In this document: one piece after another, positions 1 through 9,087 of the stretch | How the letters are laid out: every line of letters starts with the position of its first letter | How positions within the stretch are numbered: position 1 is the stretch's first letter | From: S012-135 sp964423785 | Lineage (GTDB): Bacteria > Desulfobacterota > Desulfobulbia > Desulfobulbales > S012-135 | Reading direction: 5' to 3' | Assembly: GCA_964423785.1 (NCBI GenBank) | Contig: CAYRGZ010000001.1 | Coordinates: forward strand, 1-64,000 | DNA: 64,000 bases | Notes under the pieces: generated by a model | Told to the model about the DNA's origin: nothing | Databases searched by the model: none | The model's input: only the letters and a program-made list of their open reading frames with translations | Position numbers and translations under genes: made by a program

Positions 1-1661
1 GCCGCCTTTTCAGAATACCACTCCGGAGAAGATGCCCCCACAGGAAGGTCAGATATGGCCACACCCAGTTCATCGGCGATGAGTGCGCAGGCCTGCAGGA
101 TCCTGGAATTGTCCACGCAGCTGCCGACATGCAGGACAGGTGGCACGCCGAGGGAGCCGCATATTTCCTGAATACCCGGGCCTGCCTGGTCTATTCCTTC
201 AGGGGTCAGAAGGCCGACCTTGCCAAGAGCTGTGGTCACACAGCCGGTAGCCAGAACCAGTATGTCTTTTTTTATCAGCTCCTTTGCCAGTGTGACATTG
301 CAATGATCTTGTTTGAATTTAGGATTATTACATCCGACTATGCCGACAATGCCCCGTATTTTCCCTGCCTTGATGGCGTCAATCAGAGGGGTAAATGAAC
401 CACCAAGTGCCTCCATGATCGCCTCGTTGGAAAAGCCGGTCATGAGTTCCACAGGTTCAACAGGAATGTTAACCCGTGTCTGGTCGCGCTTCTCAAACAG
501 CTCGATTGCATATTTGACAAGCTTTCTGGCCTGTTCCCTGGCGTTTGACAGCTCGAACCGAAAGTGCTCGGCGCCGGTGAAACGGGCTTTGTCGGCGGTC
601 GTCACCATTTTGGTGTGATAGCAGCCGGCAATCTGGAGAAGGCTTGGCATGATGCATTGATAGTCGACGACAAGGAGCTCAACGGCACCGGTAACAATGG
701 CAAGCTCGGTCATCAGGTGATTGCCGGCCATTGGCACCCCCTGACGCATCATAAGCTCGTTGCCTGTACAGCACAGACCGGCCAGGTTGATGCCTGTAGC
801 GCCTTTTTCCTTGGCAAGGGCAATAAGTTCCGGATCATTTACCGCCTCAAGAATCTTTTCCGAGACAATAGGGTTGTGCCCATGCACCAGAATGTTGACC
901 TGATCTTTCTTCAAGACCCCGAGATTGGCACTCGCTTTCCTTGGAGTCGGGGTGCCGAAAAGTATGTCGGACACCTCGGTCGCAATCATTGAGCCACCCC
1001 AGCCGTCAGCCAGACTGGTTCGGGCACAATGAAGCAGGGTGTTAGGGGCGTCATTATCACAGCCCATGTGCGTCCGGTGCATCATCTCGGCAATTTCCCG
1101 GTCAATGCCCCGCGGTGTGATGCCCAGTTTTTCCCAGAGTTGTCTCTGCTTTTCAGGTACCCTGCACAGAAATGCGAGTTCCTTTTTACGGCTGCCGAAA
1201 TCACCGAAAAATATCTCAACAAGGTCTTTGCCGACCTCCAGCACGTCCCGGCCTTCGGTGGCAATACCCAACTCATCGGCGACGCGCAGCAGTTTTTGCG
1301 GGTCGGTGATCGTGTAGTCATCGGTCTTTTTTGTGACAACAGCCTCAAGGGCCTCGATGCAGTCACGGCCGTGATCGGAATGTCCGGCGGATCCTCCGGC
1401 AATAAACCGGCCAAAGTTGCGGGCAACGATGACATCGGCATCGGCGCCGCAGACACCCCGGCCAGCCTTCTTGCTGATGCGGCACGGACCCATCACGCAG
1501 ATTCTGCAACAGACGCCGCTTTCTCCGAAGCTGCAGTGGGGGGTCTGACTCTGGAGACGGTCCCAGGCTGTTTCTATCCCCTCCTGTTTTGCTTTCAGCA
1601 GCATGGCCTGCGCGTCTTTGTGGATTGACATTTCTTCGACATTAAATTCTTTCGTGGTCAT
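1..1661 (-). CDS. cooS: Anaerobic carbon-monoxide dehydrogenase catalytic subunit (3' end off the window)
   Basis: Ni-Fe-S enzyme interconverting CO and CO2, cytoplasmic. 553 residues are visible before the left edge; full-length members have about 630-640. Reading from ATG at 1661, the N-terminus carries the cubane-cluster cysteines: Cys43 and Cys51, then CCRICVMGPCR (Cys52, 55, 60) and Cys71. Candidate C-cluster ligands follow in order: His in VHGHNP (about 260-262), Cys in AGLCCTG (297/298), Cys in VDYQC (336), GCNN (444), ATGC (474) and VGSC (515). No key residue is missing in the visible part. The start is preceded by a purine-rich GGGAGAA. Downstream partners (for example cooC) would lie off the left edge. 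A PAS-LuxR regulator lies 301 bp upstream on the same strand. Confidence 0.95.
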   Translation of the reverse strand, partial: MTTKEFNVEEMSIHKDAQAMLLKAKQEGIETAWDRLQSQTPHCSFGESGVCCRICVMGPCRISKKAGRGVCGADADVIVARNFGRFIAGGSAGHSDHGRDCIEALEAVVTKKTDDYTITDPQKLLRVADELGIATEGRDVLEVGKDLVEIFFGDFGSRKKELAFLCRVPEKQRQLWEKLGITPRGIDREIAEMMHRTHMGCDNDAPNTLLHCARTSLADGWGGSMIATEVSDILFGTPTPRKASANLGVLKKDQVNILVHGHNPIVSEKILEAVNDPELIALAKEKGATGINLAGLCCTGNELMMRQGVPMAGNHLMTELAIVTGAVELLVVDYQCIMPSLLQIAGCYHTKMVTTADKARFTGAEHFRFELSNAREQARKLVKYAIELFEKRDQTRVNIPVEPVELMTGFSNEAIMEALGGSFTPLIDAIKAGKIRGIVGIVGCNNPKFKQDHCNVTLAKELIKKDILVLATGCVTTALGKVGLLTPEGIDQAGPGIQEICGSLGVPPVLHVGSCVDNSRILQACALIADELGVAISDLPVGASSPEWYSEKA

Positions 1662-1962
1662 TGCTTGTTCTCCCGCCCGTTGTAGTTTCTGGTAGTCAGT
1701 TGAAAAAGCCGTCCATGGTTTTTTCAACTATTCGGTTGGTCAAAACAAATATTTTGCCAACCTACGAATTCGTCGGCTTTTTCACGGCCGACGAATTCGG
1801 CGGACCATCTCTGTGTCGCACGCAACCCATTTTCAGCGGGCTGCGCGCCTCGCAGGCCTGCCCGTCCAGAGAGTTCCGCAGTGAAGGTTACTGTAATTCT
1901 ATGAACGGGGGGATATTCCGGCAATAAGGAAAGAATTGGGTAAAAATGGGGATGGAAAATAG
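1662..1962. promoter_or_regulatory. cooS upstream region with two perfect inverted repeats
   Basis: No convincing gene. Two perfect inverted repeats are visible. The first has 9-bp arms GTTGAAAAA and TTTTTCAAC (1699-1707 and 1720-1728). The second has 13-bp arms CGAATTCGTCGGC and GCCGACGAATTCG (1765-1777 and 1787-1799) around a 9-nt loop. The region is downstream of the regulator gene and upstream of cooS, so the palindromes could be operators, a terminator for the regulator, or mobile palindromic elements. There is no strong T-run after the 13-bp stem in the minus direction, which argues against a simple terminator. Confidence 0.4.
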
Positions 1963-2943
1963 TCAATCTTGGAGGGTGTGAAGAAAGGAGCGCAGATTGA
2001 TTTTTTGATTTTTGAGGCCAAGTTTTTTGCGCAAATTGGCCCGGTAGGTTTCAACAGTATATCGGGAGACACCCAGAATCTCGGCTATTTCTTTGCTCGA
2101 CCGGCCCTGTTTGATGAGATCTGCGACTCTGATTTCTCTGGGGGTGAGATTGCGGAACCGGCTCACCAGGTTCTGTGAAAATGATGAGGTTATCTGGTTC
2201 AGGTTGTTTTTTATGATCGTGATGTAGGTCTCTTCGGGGCGGCCGGCAATTTTCAGCGCTAACTCGTCAAGATATGGAAGAACAAGTTCTGTGATATTGA
2301 CGAGAATTTTTTCTTCCAGTTCCTGGCGAGCCTCATTGCTTTTTTGTAATAAGATCTTCAGAGCTGCATTCACTTCAGCCAGCTGTTTGTTCGCAGTCTG
2401 CAACTCGGCAGTCCGCTCTTCGACCCGCCTTTCAAGTTCGCTGTACGCCTGTTTCAGGGCCGCTTCTGCCTGTTTGCGTTGGGTTATATCCCTGATAATG
2501 CCTATGGCGTGCCATTTGCCTTTGAGCTTGATGGCGGAGAGTGAAAGGCCGATGGGGAAGGTTGAGCCATCTTTGCGTTTCGCTGTAAGTTCAATGATAT
2601 TGCGAATAAAAGGGCCCTTGCCGGTCTGCTTGAACTGGGCAAAACCCTTGCGGTATTGGGGATGGTATTTGTCTGAGGATAAAAGGAGATGAAGATCCTG
2701 GCCGATCGCCTCCTCCTTTGCATAACCGAATATTTTTGTCGCCGCCGGATTCCAGAAGGTAATCTTTCCCTCACCATCCATCATGATGATGGCAGCAGTG
2801 GCAGCATCAGTAATTGTCTGATATTTTGCTTCACTCTCACGCAGTTTTTCCTCGGTCTGCCGGTATTTTGCTTCCAGAGATTCCAGCTCGGCAATCCGTT
2901 GCTGCAGGCGGGCTATTTCCTGGTTGACGTTTTTCTCTGGCAT
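1963..2943 (-). CDS. PAS domain sensor with C-terminal LuxR-type HTH
   Basis: 326-residue cytoplasmic one-component regulator. Residues 1-40 form a Glu/Arg-rich coiled coil and about 40-155 a PAS domain ending in the typical GIIRDITQRKQAE linker. Residues 155-215 form a second coiled coil (SELERRVEERTAELQ), and about 265-320 hold a LuxR/GerE HTH (LTPREIRVADLIKQGRSSKE, then GVSRYTVETYRANLRKKLG). No receiver domain or histidine-kinase catalytic domain is present. Architecture of this kind is common in Deltaproteobacteria. It lies upstream of cooS on the same strand, so regulation of cooS is possible but not shown. The PAS ligand cannot be read from sequence. Confidence 0.85.
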   Translation of the reverse strand: MPEKNVNQEIARLQQRIAELESLEAKYRQTEEKLRESEAKYQTITDAATAAIIMMDGEGKITFWNPAATKIFGYAKEEAIGQDLHLLLSSDKYHPQYRKGFAQFKQTGKGPFIRNIIELTAKRKDGSTFPIGLSLSAIKLKGKWHAIGIIRDITQRKQAEAALKQAYSELERRVEERTAELQTANKQLAEVNAALKILLQKSNEARQELEEKILVNITELVLPYLDELALKIAGRPEETYITIIKNNLNQITSSFSQNLVSRFRNLTPREIRVADLIKQGRSSKEIAEILGVSRYTVETYRANLRKKLGLKNQKINLRSFLHTLQD

Positions 2944-3047
2944 TTTTTTGTGTACGTCGGTATGGGCGTGACATTATGGGGAGTAAGTCACCTGGGCTTG
3001 GGCACGAACCCTGATAACAGAGAGAAGTATCAGCCGCCTTCCTCGTG

Positions 3048-3653
3048 TTATTCGGCCAACAGGTTCCGGATCGAAAATATCCGGTAGATGGCGGTGAGGT
3101 TGGTGCCGACGGCGAGAATTCCGACGGCCAAGGCCACCAGCGACCAGCCGAGGAGCGCTTCGAGCAAGGCGGCGACGATGATGAGCACCACCCGTTCAGG
3201 ACGCTGGAAGAGCCCTCCTTTATGTTCGATGCCGAGTCCTTCTCCACGGGCGCGGGCGTAGCTGACCATCAGCGAGCCGCCCAGGGCGGCGATGATCAGC
3301 AGGGTGGCCGATTGCGGATCCATGCCCCGGTGGTAGAGATGTCCCCACAGGCCGGTAAAGACGAAGAGTTCGCTGTAGCGGTCGAGCACCGAGTCGAGGA
3401 AGGCGCCGGCCGCACTCTTGCTTCTCGTGTGGCGGGCCAAAAGACCGTCGGCAACGTCGCAGACTCCGGCCAGGGCCAGGAGTAGGCCGCCGGTCGCCGG
3501 CGAGAAGAAGAAGGCGATGCCGGTGGCGGCCGACAACCATAGGCCGAGCCAGGTCAACTGGTTCGGCCGCCAGCCCCGCCGCGTGGCCACCGGCAGGAAA
3601 TAGTGTTCCAGAAAATCGTACAGTTGACGCGCCCAAAATCCGTCCCGTTGCAT
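3048..3653 (-). CDS. CDP-alcohol phosphatidyltransferase, probably phosphatidylinositol(-phosphate) synthase type
   Basis: Integral membrane enzyme of 201 residues that would join CDP-diacylglycerol to an alcohol. The full catalytic signature D-x2-D-G-x2-A-R...G-x3-D-x3-D is present as DVADGLLAR then GAFLDSVLD (Asp66, 69, 87, 91). Several hydrophobic helices follow, and the C-terminus is hydrophobic. The start at 3653 was chosen because AAGGAGG lies 7 nt upstream; the longer reading frame to 3782 adds a non-conserved Arg-rich leader. It is divergent from the inositol-phosphate synthase gene 213 bp away, which suggests that inositol phosphate is the alcohol (inference). A phosphatidylglycerophosphate-synthase-like role cannot be excluded. 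Confidence 0.85.
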   Translation of the reverse strand: MQRDGFWARQLYDFLEHYFLPVATRRGWRPNQLTWLGLWLSAATGIAFFFSPATGGLLLALAGVCDVADGLLARHTRSKSAAGAFLDSVLDRYSELFVFTGLWGHLYHRGMDPQSATLLIIAALGGSLMVSYARARGEGLGIEHKGGLFQRPERVVLIIVAALLEALLGWSLVALAVGILAVGTNLTAIYRIFSIRNLLAE

Positions 3654-3866
3654 CGTCGTCCTCCTTGTTTCCTGTGTAGTGGCCACTCTGGAGAGTGGCG
3701 CCCCTTGCCAAATGCGGCGGCGCGTATTACTACATGAACGATACCTTTTTCCCGCGATTCTACCAAAATCCTGGTTTTTCAACGCATTCTTTTTTATTTT
3801 ATATACTCATGTTCACACGGAATCGATAATCTACCGTCTGTCGCAAGGGGAAGATCGGAGGCGCGC

Positions 3867-4988
3867 ATGAATAAGCGGATCAAAATCGCCATCGCCGGGT
3901 TGGGGAATTGTGCAAGTTCGCTCATCCAGGGGATCCACTATTACCGCGGCCGGCAAGAGTCCGAGGCCATCGGACTGATGCACTGGGCCATCGGCGGCTT
4001 CCGGCCCGGCGATATCGAGGTAGTGGCCGCCTTCGATATCGACCGCCGCAAGGTGGGGAGGGATGTCAACGAGGCGGTTTTCGCATTGCCGAACTGCACG
4101 ACGGTCTTCTGTCCCGATCTGCCGCAGAGCGGGGTGACGGTCCAGATGGGATGCGTCCTCGACGGCGTCTCCGACCACATGCGGGAATACGACGAGACGC
4201 GCACCTTTGTCGTTGCCGATGCCCCCGAGCCGGACAAGGATCAGGTGGTGGCCGTCCTGCGGGAGAGCGGCGCCGAAATGCTGCTCAATTACCTGCCGGT
4301 GGGGGCGGAAGAGGCCTCCCGTTTCTACGCCGAGTGCGCGCTCGAGGCCGGCATCGGCTTCATCAACAACATACCGGTGTTCATCGCGAGCGACCCCGAT
4401 TGGGCGGCACGGTTCGCCGCCAAGGGGCTGCCGATCATTGGTGACGACATCAAGGCGCAGCTCGGCGCCACCATCGTCCACCGCACCCTGACCGATCTCT
4501 TTCGTCGGCGGGGTGTCAAGCTCGATCGTACCTACCAGCTCAATACGGGCGGCAACACCGATTTTCTCAACATGCTGAACCGCACCCGACTGCGCTCGAA
4601 AAAGATTTCGAAAACCGAAGCGGTGCAGGCGGTAACCGCCCACCGATTGGCACCGGAGAACATCCATATCGGTCCCAGCGATTACGTACCCTGGCAGAAC
4701 GACAACAAGGTCTGTTTTCTGCGCATGGAGGGGCGCCTGTTCGGCGACGTGCCGATGGAGATCGAGTTGCGCCTGTCGGTGGAAGACTCGCCCAACTCGG
4801 CGGGGGTGGCCATTGATTCGATCCGCTGCCTGAAACTGGCGCTGATGCGGGGAATCGGTGGCGTACTTCCCGGCCCGAGCGCCTTTTTTTGCAAGCATCC
4901 TCCCGAGCAGTTCACCGACGACGTCGCCTATGCCATGACCCAGGAGTTCATCGATCCAACCGGCGCCGGCGCGGTGGCCAGTTGCTGA
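3867..4988 (+). CDS. ino1: Inositol-3-phosphate synthase (myo-inositol-1-phosphate synthase)
   Basis: NAD-dependent enzyme converting glucose-6-phosphate to inositol phosphate, cytoplasmic, 373 residues, matching the compact prokaryotic form. It starts with a Rossmann motif IAIAGLGNCASSLIQG and contains the family-specific segments IPVFIASDP, GDDIKAQLGATI and NTGGNTDFLNM, which hold the active-site lysines and the substrate loop. The start ATG lies just after GGAGGCGCGC. An AT-rich stretch with a TATACT-like box lies about 60 bp upstream. lptF begins 4 bp after the stop, so ino1-lptF-lptG look co-transcribed. The product would feed phosphatidylinositol or another inositol-containing envelope molecule. 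Confidence 0.92.
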   Translation: MNKRIKIAIAGLGNCASSLIQGIHYYRGRQESEAIGLMHWAIGGFRPGDIEVVAAFDIDRRKVGRDVNEAVFALPNCTTVFCPDLPQSGVTVQMGCVLDGVSDHMREYDETRTFVVADAPEPDKDQVVAVLRESGAEMLLNYLPVGAEEASRFYAECALEAGIGFINNIPVFIASDPDWAARFAAKGLPIIGDDIKAQLGATIVHRTLTDLFRRRGVKLDRTYQLNTGGNTDFLNMLNRTRLRSKKISKTEAVQAVTAHRLAPENIHIGPSDYVPWQNDNKVCFLRMEGRLFGDVPMEIELRLSVEDSPNSAGVAIDSIRCLKLALMRGIGGVLPGPSAFFCKHPPEQFTDDVAYAMTQEFIDPTGAGAVASC

Positions 4989-4992
4989 CCCC

Positions 4993-6165
4993 ATGCCGCT
5001 GCTTTTGTACGCCTACTGCCTGGCCGAGGTGGTGCCACCGACGGCGGCCGCCTTTTTCATCTTCAACGCCGTCCTCCTCCTCGGCCAGCTGGTACCCTTG
5101 CTCGACGTCATCCTCAACTTTGGCATCAATGCGGCCGATCTCTTCCGGCTGATTGCCTACCTTTGCCCGCCGCTTTTTTTCTTTTCCGTACCGCTCGCCT
5201 TTCTGACCGGTGTCACCTTGGCGTTCAGCCGTATGACCAGCGACGGCGAGGTCATGGCCCTGAAAGCGTGCGGCACCGGCGTGCACCGCCTGCTGGGGCC
5301 GGTGCTGTTGGTTGGCCTCGTGGCCGGCCTGCTCACCGCCTGGGTGGCCATCGATCTCATGCCGAAAGGCGAAACCGCCAGCAAGGAACTCCTGTTCCAT
5401 CTGGCCCGGGAACGATTCGCCCGCGGCCTGCGGCCCCAGTCGTTCAACCAGATCAGCGGCGATTTCATGGTTTACGTCGAGCGGCGGGCAAAGGCGGAGG
5501 GAACCTGGGAGGGTATCTTTGTCACCGACTCCCGCGACCAGCACCGACCGGTGACCATCGTCGCCCGGCAAGGGAGCATCGGCGCCGATGCCACTGGTGC
5601 GAGCCTGCAGCTCGTCCTGCGCCAGGGCTCCCTGCATCGGGTCGATGGTGATGTGGTGCAGACGGTGTTCTTCGATTCCTATCGCCTGGTGGTGCCTCTG
5701 CCTCGGCCGCGATTCGTGGCCGGCACAGCCCTGGATGAACAGGGCAAGCACGAGCTGGGGCTGGCGGCTCTCTGGCAACGGGCGGCGACGGCGCCGCCGG
5801 AAGAGGCGGTCGTTTTTGCCGTCGAGTTCCACAAGCGGCTGGCCGTACCGGTGGGGGCAGCCGTGCTTGCCGTGCTCGGCCTGCCCCTTGGACTCTTGGC
5901 CCGGCCCGGCCGCCGGGCAATCGGCCTCCCTTTGGGGATCGCCATCTACCTGCTCTACTTTCTCGGTGTGTCGGCGGCCGGCGGCCTGGCGGAGACCGGG
6001 GCAGTTCCCGCCGCCGGCCTCTGGATCGTGGACGGGGCAGCGGTCCTGCTCGCCGTCGGCATGATTCTGCTCACCGGGTCTCCGAAACTGGATCGGTGCT
6101 TCGAAGTGGCGGATGCCTTTTTCTATCGGCTGCGGCGGCGCCGGCCGGCGGGAGAGACGCCATGA
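4993..6165 (+). CDS. lptF: LPS export ABC transporter permease LptF
   Basis: 390-residue YjgP/YjgQ-family inner-membrane protein that, with LptG and LptB, extracts LPS from the inner membrane and passes it to LptC/LptA. N-terminal helices (about 15-40, 55-85, 100-125) are followed by a soluble periplasmic beta domain (about 130-270), then three C-terminal helices (about 275-370). The segment RMTSDGEVMALKACG is characteristic of the coupling-helix region. It is separated from ino1 by 4 bp, and its stop overlaps the lptG start (ATGA). No lptB or lptC is in the window, so they must be encoded elsewhere. Confidence 0.9.
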   Translation: MPLLLYAYCLAEVVPPTAAAFFIFNAVLLLGQLVPLLDVILNFGINAADLFRLIAYLCPPLFFFSVPLAFLTGVTLAFSRMTSDGEVMALKACGTGVHRLLGPVLLVGLVAGLLTAWVAIDLMPKGETASKELLFHLARERFARGLRPQSFNQISGDFMVYVERRAKAEGTWEGIFVTDSRDQHRPVTIVARQGSIGADATGASLQLVLRQGSLHRVDGDVVQTVFFDSYRLVVPLPRPRFVAGTALDEQGKHELGLAALWQRAATAPPEEAVVFAVEFHKRLAVPVGAAVLAVLGLPLGLLARPGRRAIGLPLGIAIYLLYFLGVSAAGGLAETGAVPAAGLWIVDGAAVLLAVGMILLTGSPKLDRCFEVADAFFYRLRRRRPAGETP

Positions 6166-7232
6166 TCACCCTGCTCGACCGCTATCTCTATCGCCGGTTC
6201 GGCCGTAATCTCGGCGTGATCCTGGCCGCCTTCGTCGGCATCTATCTCCTGGTCGATTTCTTCGAGCGGATCGACAATTTCATGGAAAAGGATCTGCCCC
6301 TGGGCCTTGCCATGCGGTACTTCTGGTGCAAGGTGCCCTTCATGGCCCAGCAGGTGGCGCCGGCGGCCGTCATGCTCGCCGGGATCGTCACCGTCGGCTG
6401 GCTCCAGCGTACCGGTGAGCTCATCAGCCTGCAGGCGGCGGGCATTCGCCTACGGCGGGTCATCCGGCCGGTGGTGGTGGCCGGGCTGGCGGCCTCGCTT
6501 CTGGTGGTCGCCCTGCTGCAGTGGGTGCTGCCGGCCACCATGGCGGCCACCAACCGTATCTGGTACCAGCGGGTCAATGCATCGCACCCGGTCGGTTTCA
6601 CACCACAGGGCACCAGCTTCCAGCGTGGCCGGCAAGGGTTTTACTACTCCTTCGGTCTGCCGGCCGCCGACGGCACGGTGCGGGATTTCGTCTATACCGA
6701 GTGGGATGCGGCCTATGGTTTTGTCCGGCAACTCGCCGCGTGCGAGGCCCGGCCGGCGGGGGACGGCTGGCTGCTTATCGACGGGATGCGCAAGACCGTG
6801 GCCGAGGAGGGCAGCCCGCGGGTGGAACGGTTTCAACGCCTTGAGGTGCGGTTGCCGGAAAAACCCGACGATCTTTTCGTGCCGTTTTTTTACGAAGACG
6901 AACTGTCGTTGACCGGGCTCTGGCAAGAGGGCGAGGACCCGATGCGGGGCCCGGACGCCCGCCGTCGCTTGCACGAAGTTCTTTCCTACGCCCTCCTCGG
7001 CGTGCCGCTTTTGCTCATCGGCCTGCCGGGCCTGGTCCAGATCAATCAACGCTGGCATCGAGACCTGACCATCGCCGTTCCCGCCGCCTGTACCCTGGCC
7101 TTTCTGGTCTGGGGCGGCTGGGGATTGTTGCAATCGCTTGCCAAAAGCGGTGCCTTCCATTACATTCCGGCTGCTTGGCTCCCGCACCTGCTCGTCGGCG
7201 GGTTTGGCTTCGCGGCCATTCGCCGACTGTGA
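6162..7232 (+). CDS. lptG: LPS export ABC transporter permease LptG
   Basis: 356-residue partner of LptF with the same fold: N-terminal helices with the coupling segment QRTGELISLQAAGIRLRR, a periplasmic jellyroll domain (about 130-250) and three C-terminal helices. The start is the ATG in the ATGA overlap with lptF, indicating translational coupling; an upstream in-frame ATG at 6096 lies inside lptF and is unlikely. It is followed 12 bp later by a glycosyltransferase, so LPS transport and core assembly genes appear to share a transcript. Confidence 0.9.
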   Translation: MITLLDRYLYRRFGRNLGVILAAFVGIYLLVDFFERIDNFMEKDLPLGLAMRYFWCKVPFMAQQVAPAAVMLAGIVTVGWLQRTGELISLQAAGIRLRRVIRPVVVAGLAASLLVVALLQWVLPATMAATNRIWYQRVNASHPVGFTPQGTSFQRGRQGFYYSFGLPAADGTVRDFVYTEWDAAYGFVRQLAACEARPAGDGWLLIDGMRKTVAEEGSPRVERFQRLEVRLPEKPDDLFVPFFYEDELSLTGLWQEGEDPMRGPDARRRLHEVLSYALLGVPLLLIGLPGLVQINQRWHRDLTIAVPAACTLAFLVWGGWGLLQSLAKSGAFHYIPAAWLPHLLVGGFGFAAIRRL

Positions 7233-7244
7233 CAGGAGGCCGCC

Positions 7245-8069
7245 GTGTCGTCGCCGGGGTCCCATCCCAGATCTCTTTCCGTCGCCATCATCACCTATAA
7301 TGAGGAGGAGCGTCTGCCCGCCTGCCTCGCCAGTATTCAAGACCTGGCCGACGAGGTGGTGGTGGTCGATTCCGGTTCCACTGACCGGACGCAACAGATC
7401 GCCCGGCAATACGGTGCCCGGATGATCGACCATCCGTGGGAAGGGTTCGGCCGCCAAAAGCAATTTGCCGTCGATCAGTGCCGGTACCGCTGGGTGCTCA
7501 TTCTCGATGCCGACGAGCGCCTCACCCCGGAAGCGGTGGACGAAATCCGGGCGGTGCTCGCCGCGCCTGCCTTCTCGGCTTACAGCTTGCCGCGCAAGAA
7601 CCTTTTCTGCGGCCGCTGGCTGCGGCATGCCGGCTGGTGGCCGGACCGGGTGGTACGGTTGTTCGACAAGAAACGGGCGCAGCTTACCGATCGCCTGGTG
7701 CACGAGGCAGTGGAAGCCAGCGGGCCGGTGGGGACCATCGCCGCACCCATCGTCCACCTCGCCAACCGGGATCTCTCCCACACCATCGACAAGATCAACC
7801 GGTATTCTACGGCCGGTGCCCGGCAGTTGGCCGCCGCCGGTCGGCGGGCGAATTTGCTTACGGCCACGGGTCGGGCCCTGTGGGCCTTTGTCGGTGATTA
7901 CCTCCTGCGGCGCGGTTTTCTCGACGGCGCTCCCGGCTTTCTGCAGGCGGTCTGCAACGCGGTGAACGTATTTTTTAAGTATGCCAAATTGTGGGAGCTG
8001 CACAGAAGACGAGACGGAGACGGGAGGGCGGGTGAAGATTCTCATTGTCAAGACCAGCGCCATCGGTGA
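7245..8069 (+). CDS. Glycosyltransferase family 2, WaaE/LgtF-like LPS core glucosyltransferase
   Basis: 274-residue GT-A enzyme. N-terminal SVAIITYNEEERLPACLASI and VVDSGSTDRT bind the nucleotide sugar, and the acidic metal-binding motif is LDADE (about 88-92). The pattern (YGARMIDHPWEGFGRQKQ, then WWPDRVVRLFDK) is that of the WaaE/KdtX family that adds glucose to inner-core heptose. The start is GTG with CAGGAGG 6 bp upstream. The 3' end overlaps the start of the next gene by 38 bp. The donor and acceptor sugars are inferred from family only. Confidence 0.85.
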   Translation: MSSPGSHPRSLSVAIITYNEEERLPACLASIQDLADEVVVVDSGSTDRTQQIARQYGARMIDHPWEGFGRQKQFAVDQCRYRWVLILDADERLTPEAVDEIRAVLAAPAFSAYSLPRKNLFCGRWLRHAGWWPDRVVRLFDKKRAQLTDRLVHEAVEASGPVGTIAAPIVHLANRDLSHTIDKINRYSTAGARQLAAAGRRANLLTATGRALWAFVGDYLLRRGFLDGAPGFLQAVCNAVNVFFKYAKLWELHRRRDGDGRAGEDSHCQDQRHR

Positions 8070-9087
8070 TGTGATCCACACCCTGCCGGCCCTGCACGCC
8101 TTACGCTACCGGTATCCCGACGCCCGTATCGATTGGCTGGTGGAGGAAGCGGCCGCCGATATCGTCAAGGGGCATCCGGCCCTCGACCGGGTGCTGGTAT
8201 CCGGCCGCAAGCGGTGGATTGCTGACTGGCGGGCCGGCCGGCGGCGGCAGGCAATACGGGCTTTTCGCCGGTTCGTTGGGGAATTGCGGCGCACCACCTA
8301 CGATTTGCTCATCGATTTCCAGGGGCTGCTCAAAAGCGGTATTTTTGTGACCCTAGCCCGGGCGCACCGCAAGGTGGGCTTTGGTCGCGGCATGGAGCAT
8401 GCCGAGATGAGCTATCTGTTTTTGAACGAACGCATTCCCGCCGTTTCCATGGACATGCACGCCGTGGACCGGGAACTGCACCTGCTTGCCGCCATCGGGG
8501 TGGAGTGCCCGCAGGTGCGGTTCGATCTGCCGGTGACCGACGCCCACCGGGCCGTGGCCGCCCGGCTCCTCGGCGAAGAGGGAATCGGCGATGAACACCC
8601 TCTGGTGGCGATCAATCCGATGACCACCTGGCCGACCAAGCACTGGCGGAGCGAGCGGTTCGCCCAGGTGGCCGACCGTCTGATGACCGCCGGACTGGCC
8701 GTGGTCTTTACCGGCGGGCCTGACGATCGGCTCGCCGTAGATCGTATCTGCGCCACGATGCAGAACAAACCGGTCAACCTGGCAGGTAGAACCTCGCTTT
8801 TGGAGTTGGCCGCCCTGTATGAACGCTGTCGATTGCTGCTCACCACTGATACCGGTCCCATGCACGTGGCGGCGGCGGTGGGCACGCCGGTGGTCGCCCT
8901 GTTCGGTCCCACGGCACCGTGGCGCACCGGACCATATGGTAAGGCGCACCGGGTGGTGCGCCGCGATATGGAGTGTAGCCCCTGTTTCAAGAAGCGGTGC
9001 CCCCGGGAGGATGGCGTCTGTATGACGGCGCTTGCCGTGGAGACGGTGGAGCGATCGGTACTGGACAGTCTGGAGCAGAATCGGTGA
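8032..9087 (+). CDS. Glycosyltransferase family 9 (heptosyltransferase I-like)
   Basis: 351-residue GT-B enzyme of LPS core synthesis. It has the N-terminal ILIVKTSAIGDVIHTLPAL signature of heptosyltransferases, the C-terminal donor site TTDTGPMHVAAAVGTPVVAL-FGPT, and the family's Cys-rich tail (CSPCFKKRC, then CM). GTG at 8032 was chosen because GGGAGG lies 4-5 bp upstream and homology begins at VKILIVKTSAIGD; the longer frame to 7981 adds 17 unlike residues. It overlaps the preceding GT2 gene by 38 bp and the following gene by GTGA. Most likely a WaaC-like enzyme, but GT9 members with other donors exist. Confidence 0.85.
   Translation: MKILIVKTSAIGDVIHTLPALHALRYRYPDARIDWLVEEAAADIVKGHPALDRVLVSGRKRWIADWRAGRRRQAIRAFRRFVGELRRTTYDLLIDFQGLLKSGIFVTLARAHRKVGFGRGMEHAEMSYLFLNERIPAVSMDMHAVDRELHLLAAIGVECPQVRFDLPVTDAHRAVAARLLGEEGIGDEHPLVAINPMTTWPTKHWRSERFAQVADRLMTAGLAVVFTGGPDDRLAVDRICATMQNKPVNLAGRTSLLELAALYERCRLLLTTDTGPMHVAAAVGTPVVALFGPTAPWRTGPYGKAHRVVRRDMECSPCFKKRCPREDGVCMTALAVETVERSVLDSLEQNR

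Noticed and set aside
129..1628. Plus-strand open frames across the left end
   Set aside because: The minus strand encodes a continuous cooS with all cluster ligands; the plus-strand frames have no recognisable similarity.
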